From the NCBI GenBank assembly GCA_964036315.1, contig OZ038479.1, positions 54,344,746 through 54,408,745 of the forward strand: a DNA stretch of 64,000 bases, read 5' to 3'. The notes under the pieces are model-generated. The model was not told the origin of the DNA, searched no databases, and saw only the letters and a program-made list of their open reading frames with translations. The translations under genes and the position numbers were made by a program. Shown here piece after piece: positions 42,359-53,455 of this stretch. Each line of letters opens with the position of its first letter. Position 1 is the first letter of the stretch. Source of the DNA: Acanthosepion esculentum (Eukaryota; Mollusca; Cephalopoda; Sepiida; Sepiidae).

Positions 42359-44285
42359 TAGGTACCGCCATGAGATTGCTAAAAAAGAGAGCATAGCATG
42401 ATGAAAAAGACGCCAAACTTGACGAAAACAAAATTTTATCGTCAAATGTTTGTTGTTATTAAGAGGAAAGATCAAAGTATTTTGGGGCTATTTTTTTACA
42501 TTTTTAATCGTTCCTAGCACGTTCAAAATTTTCATTAAAACTCGTTTTTTTTGAGTCAGCAAAATTGACAGATAATCATGTCCTCATTTTTTTTCCATTT
42601 CATAAAAAAAAATGAAAATCTCAGTTTGAAATTCTTTTAAAAATCAATTATAATTTTTCAAAACTTATTTTAAGAAAATCAGAAATTATAATGTTTATTG
42701 AAAATATTTTGAAACAAGCATTACTTAGTTTCTTCACTGAAAAGAAGTAGTTTAAAAATAAAGCAAAGCAGGTCATAACATTTCGCATCACTTGACAGGT
42801 GATGAGTGAAGATTTTATCACATATTGACGGCTTACATGAGGAAAAGTTATCATACGGAAGGACAGAATTGACATAATTATTTACCTCATTATTTTTAAG
42901 GAAAACTTTGAGTGCTCTAATTTTTTTTTGTACTTAACTTTTACGTTTACAATGCTTTATGGAAAATATATTATAAAAAATTTAAAATAAGACTGTTGAG
43001 AGTGAGATTAAATTTCATAAGAAAGGTATCTAATTAATTTATAGGTACCTTTCTTGTGAAATTTTATCAAAAGTTTACATAAAATACTATAATTTTATGT
43101 ACATTTATTACATTTTACGGTGTTATTTGTATTTCCATTCATTTTATTATTAATTTTGATATTTCATTTATGGAAAAATGTCATAACTGAGATTAATATA
43201 AAAATAAGATCATATAAATTTCATAAGATGATACTAATACTTGTAGGTACCCTTCTCAGTTGAAATTGAAAAATGAAATTAACTTCTCCACATGCGTTTT
43301 GCAAAAATAAAGGCACTAACAGCGAAGAACAATGCTTAACTCATAATGCGACTTAATTGTATTCTTGCTGGTCTTCCTTACTTTATAATTACAGCTGTAT
43401 TATAAACATAAAATTACATTTCTTAATTACTGTGGGTCTTCTGATTGGTCGAAATTATACAATTTACAATGCTGTACTTTTTAATTACAGATGTTTTATA
43501 ACATTACATTTCTTAATTAGTGTGGGTCTTCTGATTGGTTGAAGCGATGCAGTTTTCAACAAATTTTGTAATATTTTAATAACTTTAATAATCTAAAATA
43601 ATTAAAGAAATAACAAATAATTGTATTAAAAATTCATTTTACATCAAAAGTTTTTTGCTTTCAGAAAATATTGTCCATATTCATAAAAACAACTAAAAGC
43701 AAATATAAAGCATTTGAAATTAAATATCTTTGTTTTATTGAGTTTTGTATGTTACAATTCAGCGCTGATTTTCAGGTAGAGGGGGTCCAATTAAAACAAA
43801 AGATACATGATTTGCCTTGTGCTTTTAACTAATATAATCACTAAACTGAATGCTATTGAATTTCTAGAGTTTTCATAAATTAATTATGGGGGTGGGATAA
43901 TAAATGTAAAATAATATTTTTGCCATGACTTTCAAAAAAGAAAACATATTTATAATTTCTGTCATTTGTGAATAGTTTCTGAAAGTTTCATTAATATCCA
44001 ACAATTATTTTTATAAGATTTTCCAAATTAATGTCTGTCATACAAAAAAAAAAAACATGCTAAAAGTTTATGTTATTTACTAGTTCTGCTGATTCAAAGA
44101 GAAACAAGGTTTTTTAATCAATATTTAGAATGTTCTAAAAAGAAGAAAAAATTTTAAAAATTACTTTGGTCTTTCCTCTTAATAATAACATAAACATTTA
44201 GATGATAAAGTTTTGTTTTCATCAAGTTTGGCATCTTTTTCATCATACTATGCTCTTTTTTTTAGCGACCTCATGGAGGTACCTA
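42359..44285. mobile_element. Non-coding DNA transposon, about 1.93 kb, copy 2
   Basis: Left TAGGTACCGCCATGAGATTG, right CCTCATGGAGGTACCTATA; interior colinear with copy 1 (TTGAGTCAGCAAAATTGACA, TTTGCATCACTTGACAGGTG-like, TGCTTTATGGAAAATATATT, TAATTGTATTC-GG-CTTCC). It contains a local duplication of about 70 bp near 43390-43540 (CATTTCTTAATTA-TGTGGGTCTTCTG twice) that copy 1 lacks. No transposase. No matching 8-bp duplication found, because both flanks are the older related element. Confidence 0.75.
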
Positions 44286-45060
44286 TAAGAGGAATGACCA
44301 AATTTTTTAATCCTTTCTAGCATGTCCAAAATTTTAGCTAAAAATCATTTTTTTGAGTCATCAAAATTCATGTAAAATCAATCATGTCATCCATTATCGA
44401 CAGTTTCATAAACAAAAGTGAAATTCCCCATTTAAAAATCTTGTAAAATTCAATTATACTTTTTCAAAAGTTATTTTAGAAAAATTAGAAAATTTAAAGT
44501 ATACTTAATGTAATTTTAAATAAAAATTACTTAATTTTAGCAGAAAATTTTTTAAGAGAGACCTGTCCGACTGTGGTGATTGGTTTTGGGAGGTGTGAAT
44601 TGACATGCATCAATGTGTCAACATCTTACATTAGGGGAATTTATTGGATGGTAGGACAGAAGTGACAAAATTTGTGCTAATTTTAAGTGAACCTGGTTAG
44701 TAAGGTTAATTAAAAAAATACACTTTCAAATTTAAAAAATTTTTTTTTTTTTACCTTATGTTTGAGGGTGAATTCTGGAATAAAAATAACGTTTAAACTA
44801 CGAAAAAATACATTTAGAATTTGAATTTCTGCAATAAAAATAACATTTAAAATCGAAAGAATATATTTAGAAATCAAATTTTATAACAGACAAAAAAGTG
44901 TAACCTACTTGTTACATTCACCTATTATAAAATTTTACGTTTTTTTTTTAAATTAAGTTTTATATTGTCCCAGTTATGAAATTTTTTCCAAACTGAGACA
45001 ATATAAAAATTAAATAAAATACCATTACATTTCATAATAAAACCGGCAAATCATTGATGA
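44286..45060 (+). mobile_element. Continuation of the older related transposon
   Basis: ATCCTTTCTAGCATGTCCAA, TTTTTTGAGTCATCAAAATT and AATCAATCATGTCATCCATT match 25360-25455 and 36470-36500 in order. Beyond about 44570 similarity fades. I did not find its right terminus. Confidence 0.55.
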
Positions 45061-45639
45061 AATGGGATTTTTTTTTTTGTTTAATTGATATATGTCAGAA
45101 GAAGAAAAGTTTTGAAGATGTGACATTAATGGTCACTCAGAGAATTAAACACGTGCTACCAGAACAAAAGCAATGCGAAGAATGATTTCATGCAATCAGG
45201 GGAAATAACTGTAGCAGACAAGATCTTTTTACAGAAATGTGCATCCATAGTTTTTTCAGAGATGATTTATACATTTTTTGGCATAATAAAAAATTATTTT
45301 AAAAATAGATGCAAATAATAGATTTTAATAAACTTTATAATTTATGAGCTGCAAAAATAGACCTTTTTAATAAGTTCATTTCCAGAGTTTTACAGTTTCA
45401 AATTTAATTTTAAAACAGGGAGGCAGATAGCAACCTTTCGATTATGGCTGCTGTAAACAAACTGAAATAGACTGCTGCTTTCATCACTGTATGGCGTGAA
45501 TTCACTAAGTGACTTATTTCCACCAAAGGTCGATAAGTACCTTCTGTTTCTCTACATATGTATATATTTGTATCCCACCAAAATTTTTTAATGACTTGCT
45601 TAATTCCAGATTATTTTAATTTTTTATTTGATGCATCCA
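45061..45639. other. Unassigned stretch
   Basis: No credible coding frame; 45480-45570 is less AT-rich (CACTGTATGGCGTGAATTC) and may be old repeat. Confidence 0.35.
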
Positions 45640-45735
45640 GTGAGGATTGAACTCACAACTCGGTATTAATGGTTAATCAGACTAATCTCACTAATGATTA
45701 CCCACACCAATGTGCCTCATTGTAAAACAAAAATC
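45640..45735 (-). mobile_element. SINE S3 head fragment
   Basis: The complement shows a tRNA-like segment with B-box-like GAGTTCAATCCTC (about 45643-45655) and an A-box-like TGGTGTGGGTAATC region. Confidence 0.55.
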
Positions 45736-45799
45736 TTCACTTCTTTATAGAATCTCATTAAAATTACCCTTGTTTATGAATAAAGTTTTAGCCTATTGA

Positions 45800-46060
45800 A
45801 TTAAATCATTGGTTCATGAATTTGGTGACAGTATTTGGGAGTTCAATCCCTGGGACAGGTAATGCACACTTCGACTCAGTGGAAATGAGGTGAGTAATAA
45901 CTGGTGAGATATCTCTAGACATGGATAGTGGAATGGGAACAATCAAATCCATAAATTAACTATAAGTGTTTAATTCAAAATTCCATAAAGGTTAGCAGAT
46001 TGACAGAAATCTGGAGAAAGCCAGTTGGTACAATGGCTGAAATGATGACGATGAAATCAG
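45800..46060 (+). mobile_element. SINE family S3 copy
   Basis: GGGAGTTCAATCCCTGGGAC (B-box-like), TGGATAGTGGAATGGGAACA, AATTCAAAATTCC, and CAATGGCTGAAATGATGACG are in the S3 order. With 45640-45735 it forms another head-to-head arrangement of the same family. Confidence 0.65.
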
Positions 46061-47494
46061 AATGTGAATAATTGGGTATCACCAACAAATATCTTATGTC
46101 TTTCCCTTAAATCAGCAAAAATCACAATGGCCACCTGATTGATACAAAACTCAATATTGTAAACAAATAACAATCTATTAAGAATAATTTGGCCAGCATG
46201 GACAAATGTGTCTGCAATAAGATGTAGTGTCAAAAGGACAGTTTTGACATTATGTCTTATTGCAGGCATGTTTACCAAGGGAACATTTTAATGTCATAGC
46301 CACTTAATTCAACCTTAATAAAATTTTATTTATTCTTTGCAAGATGCAAACTTTTGCTCAGGTTTGTTGCAAAAGTTTGAACAATCTAAAGAACTCCCTT
46401 TTTAAATTTTTTAATAAGATTAAAAAATTGTTATTTTATTTTCTAATCACTGTAGAGTTTGCTGTTAGATCATTTTAAATTATTTTCTCAGCTGGTAGTG
46501 ACTGTAACACACCTACTTACTCTTCTATTCACACTCTTCACACACACATACACACTCTTTCTCCTGTCTGTCTCTCTTCTTTAGTTGCTAGCTCTGCTTG
46601 CCTTGTTGAGTAATTCTGACCTTACAGATCATTCGACTATCTTATCCATCTTTGATGGAGGCCAGTGTGTTGTCTTGATAGGGTTGAGTTGGGTTGATAA
46701 CCACATTGCCTTCACTTTTCTCTTTCATAATTTTCTGTTCTCTCTTTCTGTAAAGATAATGGTGTTTTGGGGTGGACAGCATCAGCATAAACAAATCCCA
46801 AGCTTGGGAATTAAAAAAACAAAAAAAAAACAACAGGTGATTTTTCTTTGTCTAGGAGAATTTTGGTCCATCCCTTCCGTAAGAACACATTTTGGTTAGT
46901 GTAATGTAAATAAGTCCCTAAATTTAATTTCTCAGGACCAAAAAAAATTCAGACAACACATTAATCCTGAATTCTTCTTATCAATGGGAAGTGGATAATG
47001 TGGGGAAAATTGGTTTTGCTCAATTTTACTGAATCTTGGTTAGTTAATTCTGGGTTCAATTGTTCTTGGAGCTGTTCTTAAATTCATCTTATTTTAAAAC
47101 AATTTTTAACCCATTTTTTTTAACCTACTCTCCTTAGAATTTTACTTATCCAATTAGTAGTCCCTGTAATTTTATGCAATTACCCTGTTACATTAACAGA
47201 AAGAAAATCCTATAGAAAAACCTCAAAGTTTGTTAGGTAACAGTAGGAAAATGTTATATGAAGAGAAGACCTCATTTTTGCTTGTGAGTATTCAAAAAAT
47301 GTTTTATTTTTAATGAAATATGTTGTAACCTATTTAATTTCATATTACTATAAATATCTTTTATTTTCTCCTCAAACAATGAAATTAATATCAACCGGCC
47401 TAGATCAAGAAGTCCTATTTAAAAAAAAAATGTGCTTCCTGACAGGAATTCAGTGTCTTCAGCAAACTTGGGACCTGAATTATTGCTTTTTAAA
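46061..47494. other. Unassigned stretch
   Basis: Short frames at 46057-46278 and 46585-46899 have no recognisable domain. A pyrimidine-rich tract lies at 46510-46580 (CTCTTTCTCCTGTCTGTCTC). Confidence 0.4.
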
Positions 47495-47580
47495 ATGGTA
47501 AACATTGCTGAGAAGTGAAAGTAGTACAAAATAATAGCAGTGTTAATGGAAAAAACATCCCTTTGAAATTTTTTTTTTTT
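47495..47580 (+). mobile_element. Fragment related to the MITE at 15970
   Basis: GGTAAACATTGCTGAGAAGT and AATAATAGCAGTGTTAATGG match 16435-16490 and 34415-34435. Confidence 0.55.
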
Positions 47581-48097
47581 CTTTGTGTCTGTACAAAATT
47601 GATTAAAAACAAAAAAAAGATGTAATTATCTACATGGTCTTTATAATCCCAAGTACTTTCAATCTCATCCAAGATCATCCACAGAGGTGAATTGCCAAGA
47701 CAAAGAAATTAATGTAAGTTATGAGAATATGTGAGCATTTTAACATGTTTCTTGATTAATTTTGTTCAAACTCTAAAAAATTGATCTGCGAACTTGAGAG
47801 GGTTAAAATAATATAGACATAATATGGCTAGATTATTCAATGAATATATGCTACCTAAATACATACATATACACACACACATTATAGATATAATAAAGAT
47901 CTGAGTACCTTTCTAATATGTAAAGATAAAAAGTTCACTTTTCACTTTTTCATCTATTTCATTTTTGTAAAGATCTTCAGTTTTTAACACTTATTGTTAA
48001 ATGTTAGTGTGCGCTTTTTGCAACATTTCAATTTTTTGTTTCTGATGATTCATCATATAGTCTGTCATGTCAATGTTTTATTTTTTGTTCAAGTGAA

Positions 48098-48131
<34 letters not shown>

Positions 48132-48817
48132 GATAAAAGAATAAATCTGACAAAACATAAAAATGTTCAAGAACATAAAAGCAAAATTATTTAATCTCAA
48201 AATCTCATGCAGATAGTTGAAATATATTTGCCTGGCTATATTTAATAGATTTTTTGGTAAGGAGCTGATTTAAAGCAATTACTTTAGATTTGTTTAATTT
48301 GAATTAAAATGATTAATTTAATAGGTATAGAGTCTCATAAGCAGTTGACTTGTTAATTATTTTTTATTAATTGAATGAATCATTTGTAGACTGGCAACTT
48401 ACCTAATTAATGATCAATTTCAGTATACTTCTCTGCTAGGGTGAGCTGATCAAGCACATTTATGCTCAATACTCCACCTGTATTTTATACTGCAATTATG
48501 CTTAGTAGACTTTAGGAGAGAGAGCATATAATCTGGTGTGAACCTCAGTTTGAACAAGGCTGGTACATTTCACCTTCAGTCATGATGACGTGACTTTGTG
48601 CTAGCACAGCCACTGACGACATCTTAACTGTTCTCTACAAAATTTCACTAAGTCAACCTACTGTATGATTTTCAGGCATTTCCTTATGGTACCACATACC
48701 GGTATTGTCTCAATAAGTCAATATTATCAAGAAGTCGCAACAAATTGACCATGGTGAGATTCAGGTCTTATGTTTGAAACACTAACATTCTAACCAATCT
48801 ACCATACACCCACTACA
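47581..48817. other. AT-rich stretch with a poly-T run
   Basis: A T run lies at about 48099-48126. Between 48420 and 48800 the sequence is less AT-rich, with no recognised content. Confidence 0.4.
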
Positions 48818-48945
48818 ATGGAGAGAAACTATATTCTTGTGAAGTGTGTGGATCAGCATTTTCAGAGCAGTAGTTTAAAAAAGCACATGTGAATGCACAA
48901 TGGAGTGAAAGCATATTCTTGTAAAGTGTATGTGTCAACATATTA
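48818..48945 (+). pseudogene. Zinc-finger fragment upstream of gene 2
   Basis: AATGGAGAGAAACTATATTC, TTGTGAAGTGTGTGGATCAG and CATTTTCAGAGC encode [18 protein letters not shown], then a stop and frame shift; a second partial finger (SCKVY-like) follows. It is a detached, dead finger of the same family as gene 2. Confidence 0.75.
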
Positions 48946-49131
48946 CATATAAAATTACACACGCACATATATGTGTGTGTGATTTGTTTTGTTTCTTTTC
49001 AAAAACTATGCATAAACATGAGGTATGAACTATGTGCTAATTCATTGAAATCTAAACTGGATTGTTATAATTTAATAACTACAAATCATGCATAAATCTC
49101 CCATTTTCTTTAATAATATGTCTTCTTTTTT

Positions 49132-49351
49132 CACAGATATCAGTTGTAGCAGAGAACCTATGAATTCATCTTTTGGCCATATGTAAAAATGTAGATGAAG
49201 AACTGGAGTTCTTTAAAAATACACAAGCAACTTCATATCAGTTACAATCAAATTCTTGTGAATTATGTGACCGCATTTTACCCGAATTAACATTTCAAAA
49301 CATATACTCACTTCGGACATCAACCATAATATTTTCAATTTTGTTTATTAG
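49132..49351 (+). other. Upstream exon-like or intron region of zinc-finger gene 2, with two splice-acceptor candidates
   Basis: CTTCTTTTTTCACAG at about 49124-49138 and TTCAATTTTGTTTATTAG ending at 49351 are both pyrimidine/T-rich followed by AG. The second lies two bases before the ATG at 49354. The intervening sequence encodes a partial finger-like SCELCDRILPELTFQN in another frame, which may be decayed. The second acceptor is the better candidate for the start of the coding exon. Confidence 0.5.
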
Positions 49352-49353
49352 CA

Positions 49354-50109
49354 ATGAGTTCAGAGTTGAAAGCACTTTTGCAAATAGATACTGAACAAAC
49401 TGAAGATGACAAATATTTTTGTAAATTGTGTGGATTAACATTTTCCCAGTGTACACATTTATTAGTACACCTGCAGAGTCACACTGGAAAGGAACCTTAT
49501 TTTTGCAAAATGTGTAGATTGGTATTTTCAAAGAGTTCCACTTTAGACGAACATATGAAAACACATGTTGAAAAGAAACCTTACTCTTGTGAAGTGTGTG
49601 AGTCTGTATTTTTGGAAAATTCCTGTTTAATAAGACACATGAAAACACATTCTAGAGAGAAACCATATTCTTGTGAAGTATGTGGGTCAGCATTTTCACA
49701 AAATAATAGTTTAAAAAAACACATGAGAATACACAATGAACAGAAATCATATTCTTGTGAAGTGTGTGGATCAACATATTCACAGAATTACACTTTAAAA
49801 AAACACATGCGTATACACACTCAAAAGAAACCCTACTCATGTCAAGTATGTGGATTAGCCTTTTCAGATGGTTCCTGTTTAACAAGACACATGAGAACCC
49901 ACACTGGAGAGAAACCGTATTCTTGTCATGTGTGTGGGTCAGCCTTTTCACAGAGTTACAGTTTAAAGATACATATGCGAACACACACAGGAGAGAAACC
50001 CTACTCTTGTGGAGTGTGTGGAATAGCATTTACACAGAGTTATAGTTTAAAAATACATATGCGGATACACACTAAAAAATTTCCTATTCCTGTAAAATCT
50101 GTGGTTTAG
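49354..50109 (+). CDS. C2H2 zinc-finger protein, 8 intact fingers, truncated
   Basis: A probable DNA-binding nuclear protein of 251 residues. The ATG at 49354 is preceded by a candidate splice acceptor (AG at 49350-49351), which fits a zinc-finger coding exon that starts with its initiator. After a short acidic leader (MSSELKALLQIDTEQTEDD) come eight C-x2-C-x12-H-x3-H fingers from residue 22 to about 240, with linkers that vary (TGKEPY, VEKKPY, SREKPY, TGEKPY). Fingers 7 and 8 use the QSYSLKI helix that also occurs in gene 1. The frame then shifts in an A-rich run (HTKKFPIPVKSVV) and stops at 50109, although finger coding continues in damaged form. So it is either a shortened protein or an early pseudogene. 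No effector domain is seen. Confidence 0.8.
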   Translation: MSSELKALLQIDTEQTEDDKYFCKLCGLTFSQCTHLLVHLQSHTGKEPYFCKMCRLVFSKSSTLDEHMKTHVEKKPYSCEVCESVFLENSCLIRHMKTHSREKPYSCEVCGSAFSQNNSLKKHMRIHNEQKSYSCEVCGSTYSQNYTLKKHMRIHTQKKPYSCQVCGLAFSDGSCLTRHMRTHTGEKPYSCHVCGSAFSQSYSLKIHMRTHTGEKPYSCGVCGIAFTQSYSLKIHMRIHTKKFPIPVKSVV

Positions 50110-50755
50110 CATTTTCAGCTAATTCACTTTGAAAAATTATAAGTGCAGACATATACTGGAGAAAAAACCCTTATTCATGCAAAGTGTGCAGATCAGCTTT
50201 TGCAGAGATTTCCAGTTTAAGAAAGCATATGTGAACACTCACTGGAGAAAAAGCTTACTCTTGTCATGTGCGAGGGTCATCTTTTTCAGAGGGTTCCAGG
50301 TTTTCTAAAGCTGGAACCATGTGAATACACACTGGAGAAAAACCCTACTTTTTTATGTGTGTGTGTCATTGTTTTCAGAGAATTCCAGTTTAACAAAACA
50401 CATGCAAATTCACACTGGAGAAAAACCATACTTTTGTGAAGTGCATGGTTCAACATTTTCAGAGAATTACAGTTTAAGAAAACATGCGTAAACATACTGG
50501 ATAGAAACCATATTTTTGAGAAGTGTGTGGATCATCCTTTTCACAGTTTTAGTTTAAAAATACACCTGCAAATACATAGTGGAGAAAACCATTTTCTTGT
50601 AAAATGTGTGGATTGCTATTTTCACAGAATTCCTGCTTAAAATTACACAGTAGAAAGATTTTAATCATATAAATTGTGGTTCTATATTTTTAAATGATTG
50701 ATATTTAAAAGATCACCTACAAACACATTTTTGCCCAGAGGATCCATTACACTTT
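50110..50755 (+). pseudogene. Decayed zinc-finger array downstream of gene 2
   Basis: About seven further finger units can be traced, each with stops, shifts or lost Cys/His codons. Landmarks are repeated ACTGGAGAAAAA linkers at about 50154, 50238, 50330 and 50419 and TGTGT-GATCA-C-TTTTCA cores. The original gene had about 15 fingers, similar to gene 1. Confidence 0.8.
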
Positions 50756-50759
50756 AAAA

Positions 50760-51261
50760 CACTCATGGGCAAACTACATCTACGAGCCACATGTGTCCTG
50801 TTTGGCCTTTCTGAAAGGAAAATAATGTTTCTTAAAATTTTTTTTTTTTTTTTTGTTCACTAACACACTCTGTCATGCATAAACAATGACTAAGTACAAT
50901 GTGCCTTGAATTTTGTCAGCATTTTAAACCATTGGTGATTTTTTTTTTTTATGAAGGAAGATGGTACATGTAATCATCATTTGCTTTTAAAACAGGAAAC
51001 GTTCATAAGAATCTTTTCATTTTCAAATCAACATGTGATAATCACTATCATCAGTGATATTATACAAAGACTTCAATTTTTTTAATTATAAAGAAATATT
51101 TTCTAAAAAAAAAAAAAAAAAGAAACTCTCCTATCATTTCTAAGGTATATGCTCACACATATGGTCTTCTGTAGCAAAAGTAACTGAGGTACCTACTATG
51201 AAAAATTACTTTGAATCATAGGTCGTGTGGCCCACTGCTTGAAAAGGGTTACCCATGCCTG
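50760..51261. mobile_element. hAT-like element inserted in the decayed zinc-finger array (about 500 bp)
   Basis: Left CACTCATGGGCAAACTAC followed by GAGCCACATG; right GGCCCACTGCTTG with GGGTTACCCATGCCTG. These resemble the common hAT terminus CAGGGGTGGGCAAACTACGG. The flanking octamers are CTTTAAAA (50752-50759) and TTTTAACA (51262-51269), a 6/8 match, as expected for an old target duplication. A T run and an A run lie inside. No transposase. Confidence 0.65.
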
Positions 51262-51267
51262 TTTTAA

Positions 51268-51340
51268 CACATCATGCCAGAGAGTAACCATATTTTTTGT
51301 AAATTTCTACATGAATTTTAAAAGCACGCATAAATGATAA
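51268..51340 (+). pseudogene. Last remnant of the zinc-finger array beyond the hAT insertion
   Basis: CATGCCAGAGAGTAACCATA, TTTTTTGTAAA looks like a finger linker and first Cys region, continuing the array interrupted at 50759. Confidence 0.5.
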
Positions 51341-51539
51341 CCTTTTGAACTATGATAGAATAAAAAACAAATAGGAAACATCAATCGGTCATGTTTCATT
51401 TTTATTAAAGCTTCATCAGAAAATGAGATATGAAGAAAAAGAAGAAATTCTGGTATTTTTATTTTTGGGTTGTTTGATTATCATTGGCTAATCAAGTTTT
51501 ATTTGCATTTGACTTGTTAAATGTTAACATAATTTATTG
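51341..51539. other. AT-rich spacer
   Basis: Nothing recognised. Confidence 0.4.
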
Positions 51540-51880
51540 CATGCTGAATTCAAGGAGAAACAATGCATGCTTTCAAAGCCTCAAGAAATTAACAGGAAGA
51601 CATCTCTAAATCTAAAACCTCATATCTATGAACATAAAAGGGATTTATGTTTGGACAACCCTTTAAACTCACTCATAATACACAAAAACAAAACTGGTCA
51701 TAACTTTGATTTTATAAATGTCACCCTAATTAAAAAAGGACATAATTCTTTACATCAAAACTAATTTGAGAGATTGCTAATAAATGTTTTAGCAACTATA
51801 TACACACATCAAAAACATGATTACATCACCAACCTTTATTGAATCCATTAAATGATCTAATGCATGTTTATCTAAAACAA
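51540..51880 (+). mobile_element. Penelope-like element endonuclease (GIY-YIG) C-terminal fragment (candidate)
   Basis: The 75-codon frame contains PHIYEHKRDL, NPLNSLIIHKNKTGHNFDF and ATLIKK-like NVTLIKKGHN. EHKRD followed about 15 residues later by H-x3-TGH is the pattern at the C-terminal end of GIY-YIG nucleases of Penelope-like retroelements. The GIY-YIG core itself is absent, and a reading beyond the stop at 51764 (RLLINVLATIYTHQKH) looks like a continuation. Identification rests on memory of the family and needs a profile search. Confidence 0.45.
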
Positions 51881-52334
51881 ATGGTGTGTACGTAAAAGTT
51901 TTCCCAAATCAATACACATTTATGAACATACATTATTATCTGAATGCCACATAAACAAATTAGAATTACATTGCATGCCTATACCTGAAGCAATATTTAG
52001 GGTTTTTCAGTTAGGCTTGAAATCTGTTAATTTCTTGAAGTTCATAAGGAACATGTATTTGCTGAGAGTCATTCTTCCATGTGTGTGGAGTGCACGCCAG
52101 CTGCAAGGAGGTGTTCCACATTTTGGTGTGGGCCCAGAATTGTTAAAGTTGTCGCCAAAGAGCACACCTGCAAATTCCAGGCCAGTATGAAGACACTGAC
52201 ACACACGAGAGAAAGTGGGGGTGGGTTTGGGGACAGTAGATGGGTTACACTTTTGTGAAGAACAACAAAAAAATGATAGTGATTATTTCGAGTTCTTTCG
52301 GCAATTAACAAATCTGTGAATTTGGAATAAATTT
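51881..52334. other. Unassigned stretch
   Basis: 52070-52230 is less AT-rich (GTGTGTGGAGTGCACGCCAG) with overlapping short frames on both strands and no domain. Confidence 0.35.
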
Positions 52335-52510
52335 TTAATTTTTACAGCTTATCAAACATTCCAGTTATTTAAAGACAAAATATTTTCTGATTGTAAGAAT
52401 CTTTTGGGAGACAAGAATAATTTACTGATACAAATCCTACTTATTATCCCATAGCTGGTGGGGATAAGTGGTAGATACATACCTTTTCCAATGTTTCTCA
52501 GATCAACGGT
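52335..52510 (-). mobile_element. SINE S2 3' part (uninterrupted)
   Basis: CAGCTTATCAAACATTCCAG, AGTTATTTAAAGACAAAATA, TATCCCATAGCTGGTGGGGA and ACATACCTTTTCC. It holds TTTACTGATACAAATCC at about 52421-52436, the empty counterpart of the Tc1 target at 23103. Confidence 0.65.
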
Positions 52511-52799
52511 TAAAAGTGGGCTTGAGTGAATTCACCTACTATGCTTTGGTGTGGCCCATCCTTCTTTGAATCTCATGGGCTGGTGCTACAGAATCCTAAA
52601 TAATAGAAACCATATATCACTTGACTTTCAGCAGCAGCAATAACTAAAATGGATAATGCAAGTAACTCAAAGTGAAAATAATGGCACAGTCAAGATGTTT
52701 ACGTTCCACACAACTCCAAACAAAAGGTTAGGAAGAAATCTCCTATCAATACAAGAAAGAATGACAACAGTTACTTGAGAAACCTATTTGAAAAATTAA
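52511..52799. other. Unassigned stretch
   Basis: Nothing recognised. Confidence 0.35.
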
Positions 52800-53035
52800 T
52801 TTAACAGAATGGAAACTCTTTCCTGACTTCTTGCTTCCAAGTAATCTTCAAAAATCTAAATGCTAAGTCAATCATTATCTTCTGTCTTAATTTTTGTTCT
52901 TTTATTGTTTTCTCCTCTTAACAGTGTTTTTTTTTTTTTTTCTCATATTCTCTCTCACTCAGTAATCACTTATGTCTTAGTGGCTTTATTGCCTTATTTG
53001 GGGTGAAGCAATTAACAAAAATAATATTTATATTC
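52800..53035 (+). mobile_element. LINE 3' end, truncated
   Basis: Almost the same as 54445-54665 (TTCCTGACTTCTTG, CTTCAAAAATCTAAATGCTA, CTCTCACTCAGTAATCACTT, TTTGGGGTGAAGCAATTAAC). The high identity indicates a recent pair from the same source or a duplication. Confidence 0.8.
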
Positions 53036-53054
53036 AGACATTGTCGTCATCATT

Positions 53055-53455
53055 GTTGTTGTTATCACAACATTTTGGCTGTTGTACCCTCTGGGCTTCC
53101 CCAGGTGTATATCGATCAGAGTAGCGTACAGTGAATTTTGAACTGAACCTTTAATCTACGGGGGTAGACTGTTCTCGTTCTTACACTCAGTGGAAATGGG
53201 TGAGCATTAACTGAACAGTACTAAATAAAAATAAGAACTAGACAATATCCCTGGATATGAGTAGTGGAACAAGAAGTCTATTCCTGTAGATTAAATAAAG
53301 GGTTCAGTTTGGAATTCCCTGTAGGTTATCTCGATTGATATACACCTGAGGAATGGTGGAGGGGGCTATGATTGAAATGTGATAACAACAACAAAGATGA
53401 GGACAATAGTTCAAATATAAATAGTGGAAATAATGATAACTCCTCATATCAGAAA
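53055..53455 (+). mobile_element. SINE S3 palindromic pair
   Basis: 53055-53180 is a minus copy of the 3' part (GTTATCACAACATTTTGGCT, GAACTGAACCTTTAATCTAC, GGGGTAGACTGTTCTCGTTC); 53190-53455 is a plus copy (AATATCCCTGGATATGAGTA, AAATAAAGGGTTCAGTTTGG, CAACAACAAAGATGAGGACA). The arms are inverse, as at 7478-8022. Confidence 0.7.
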
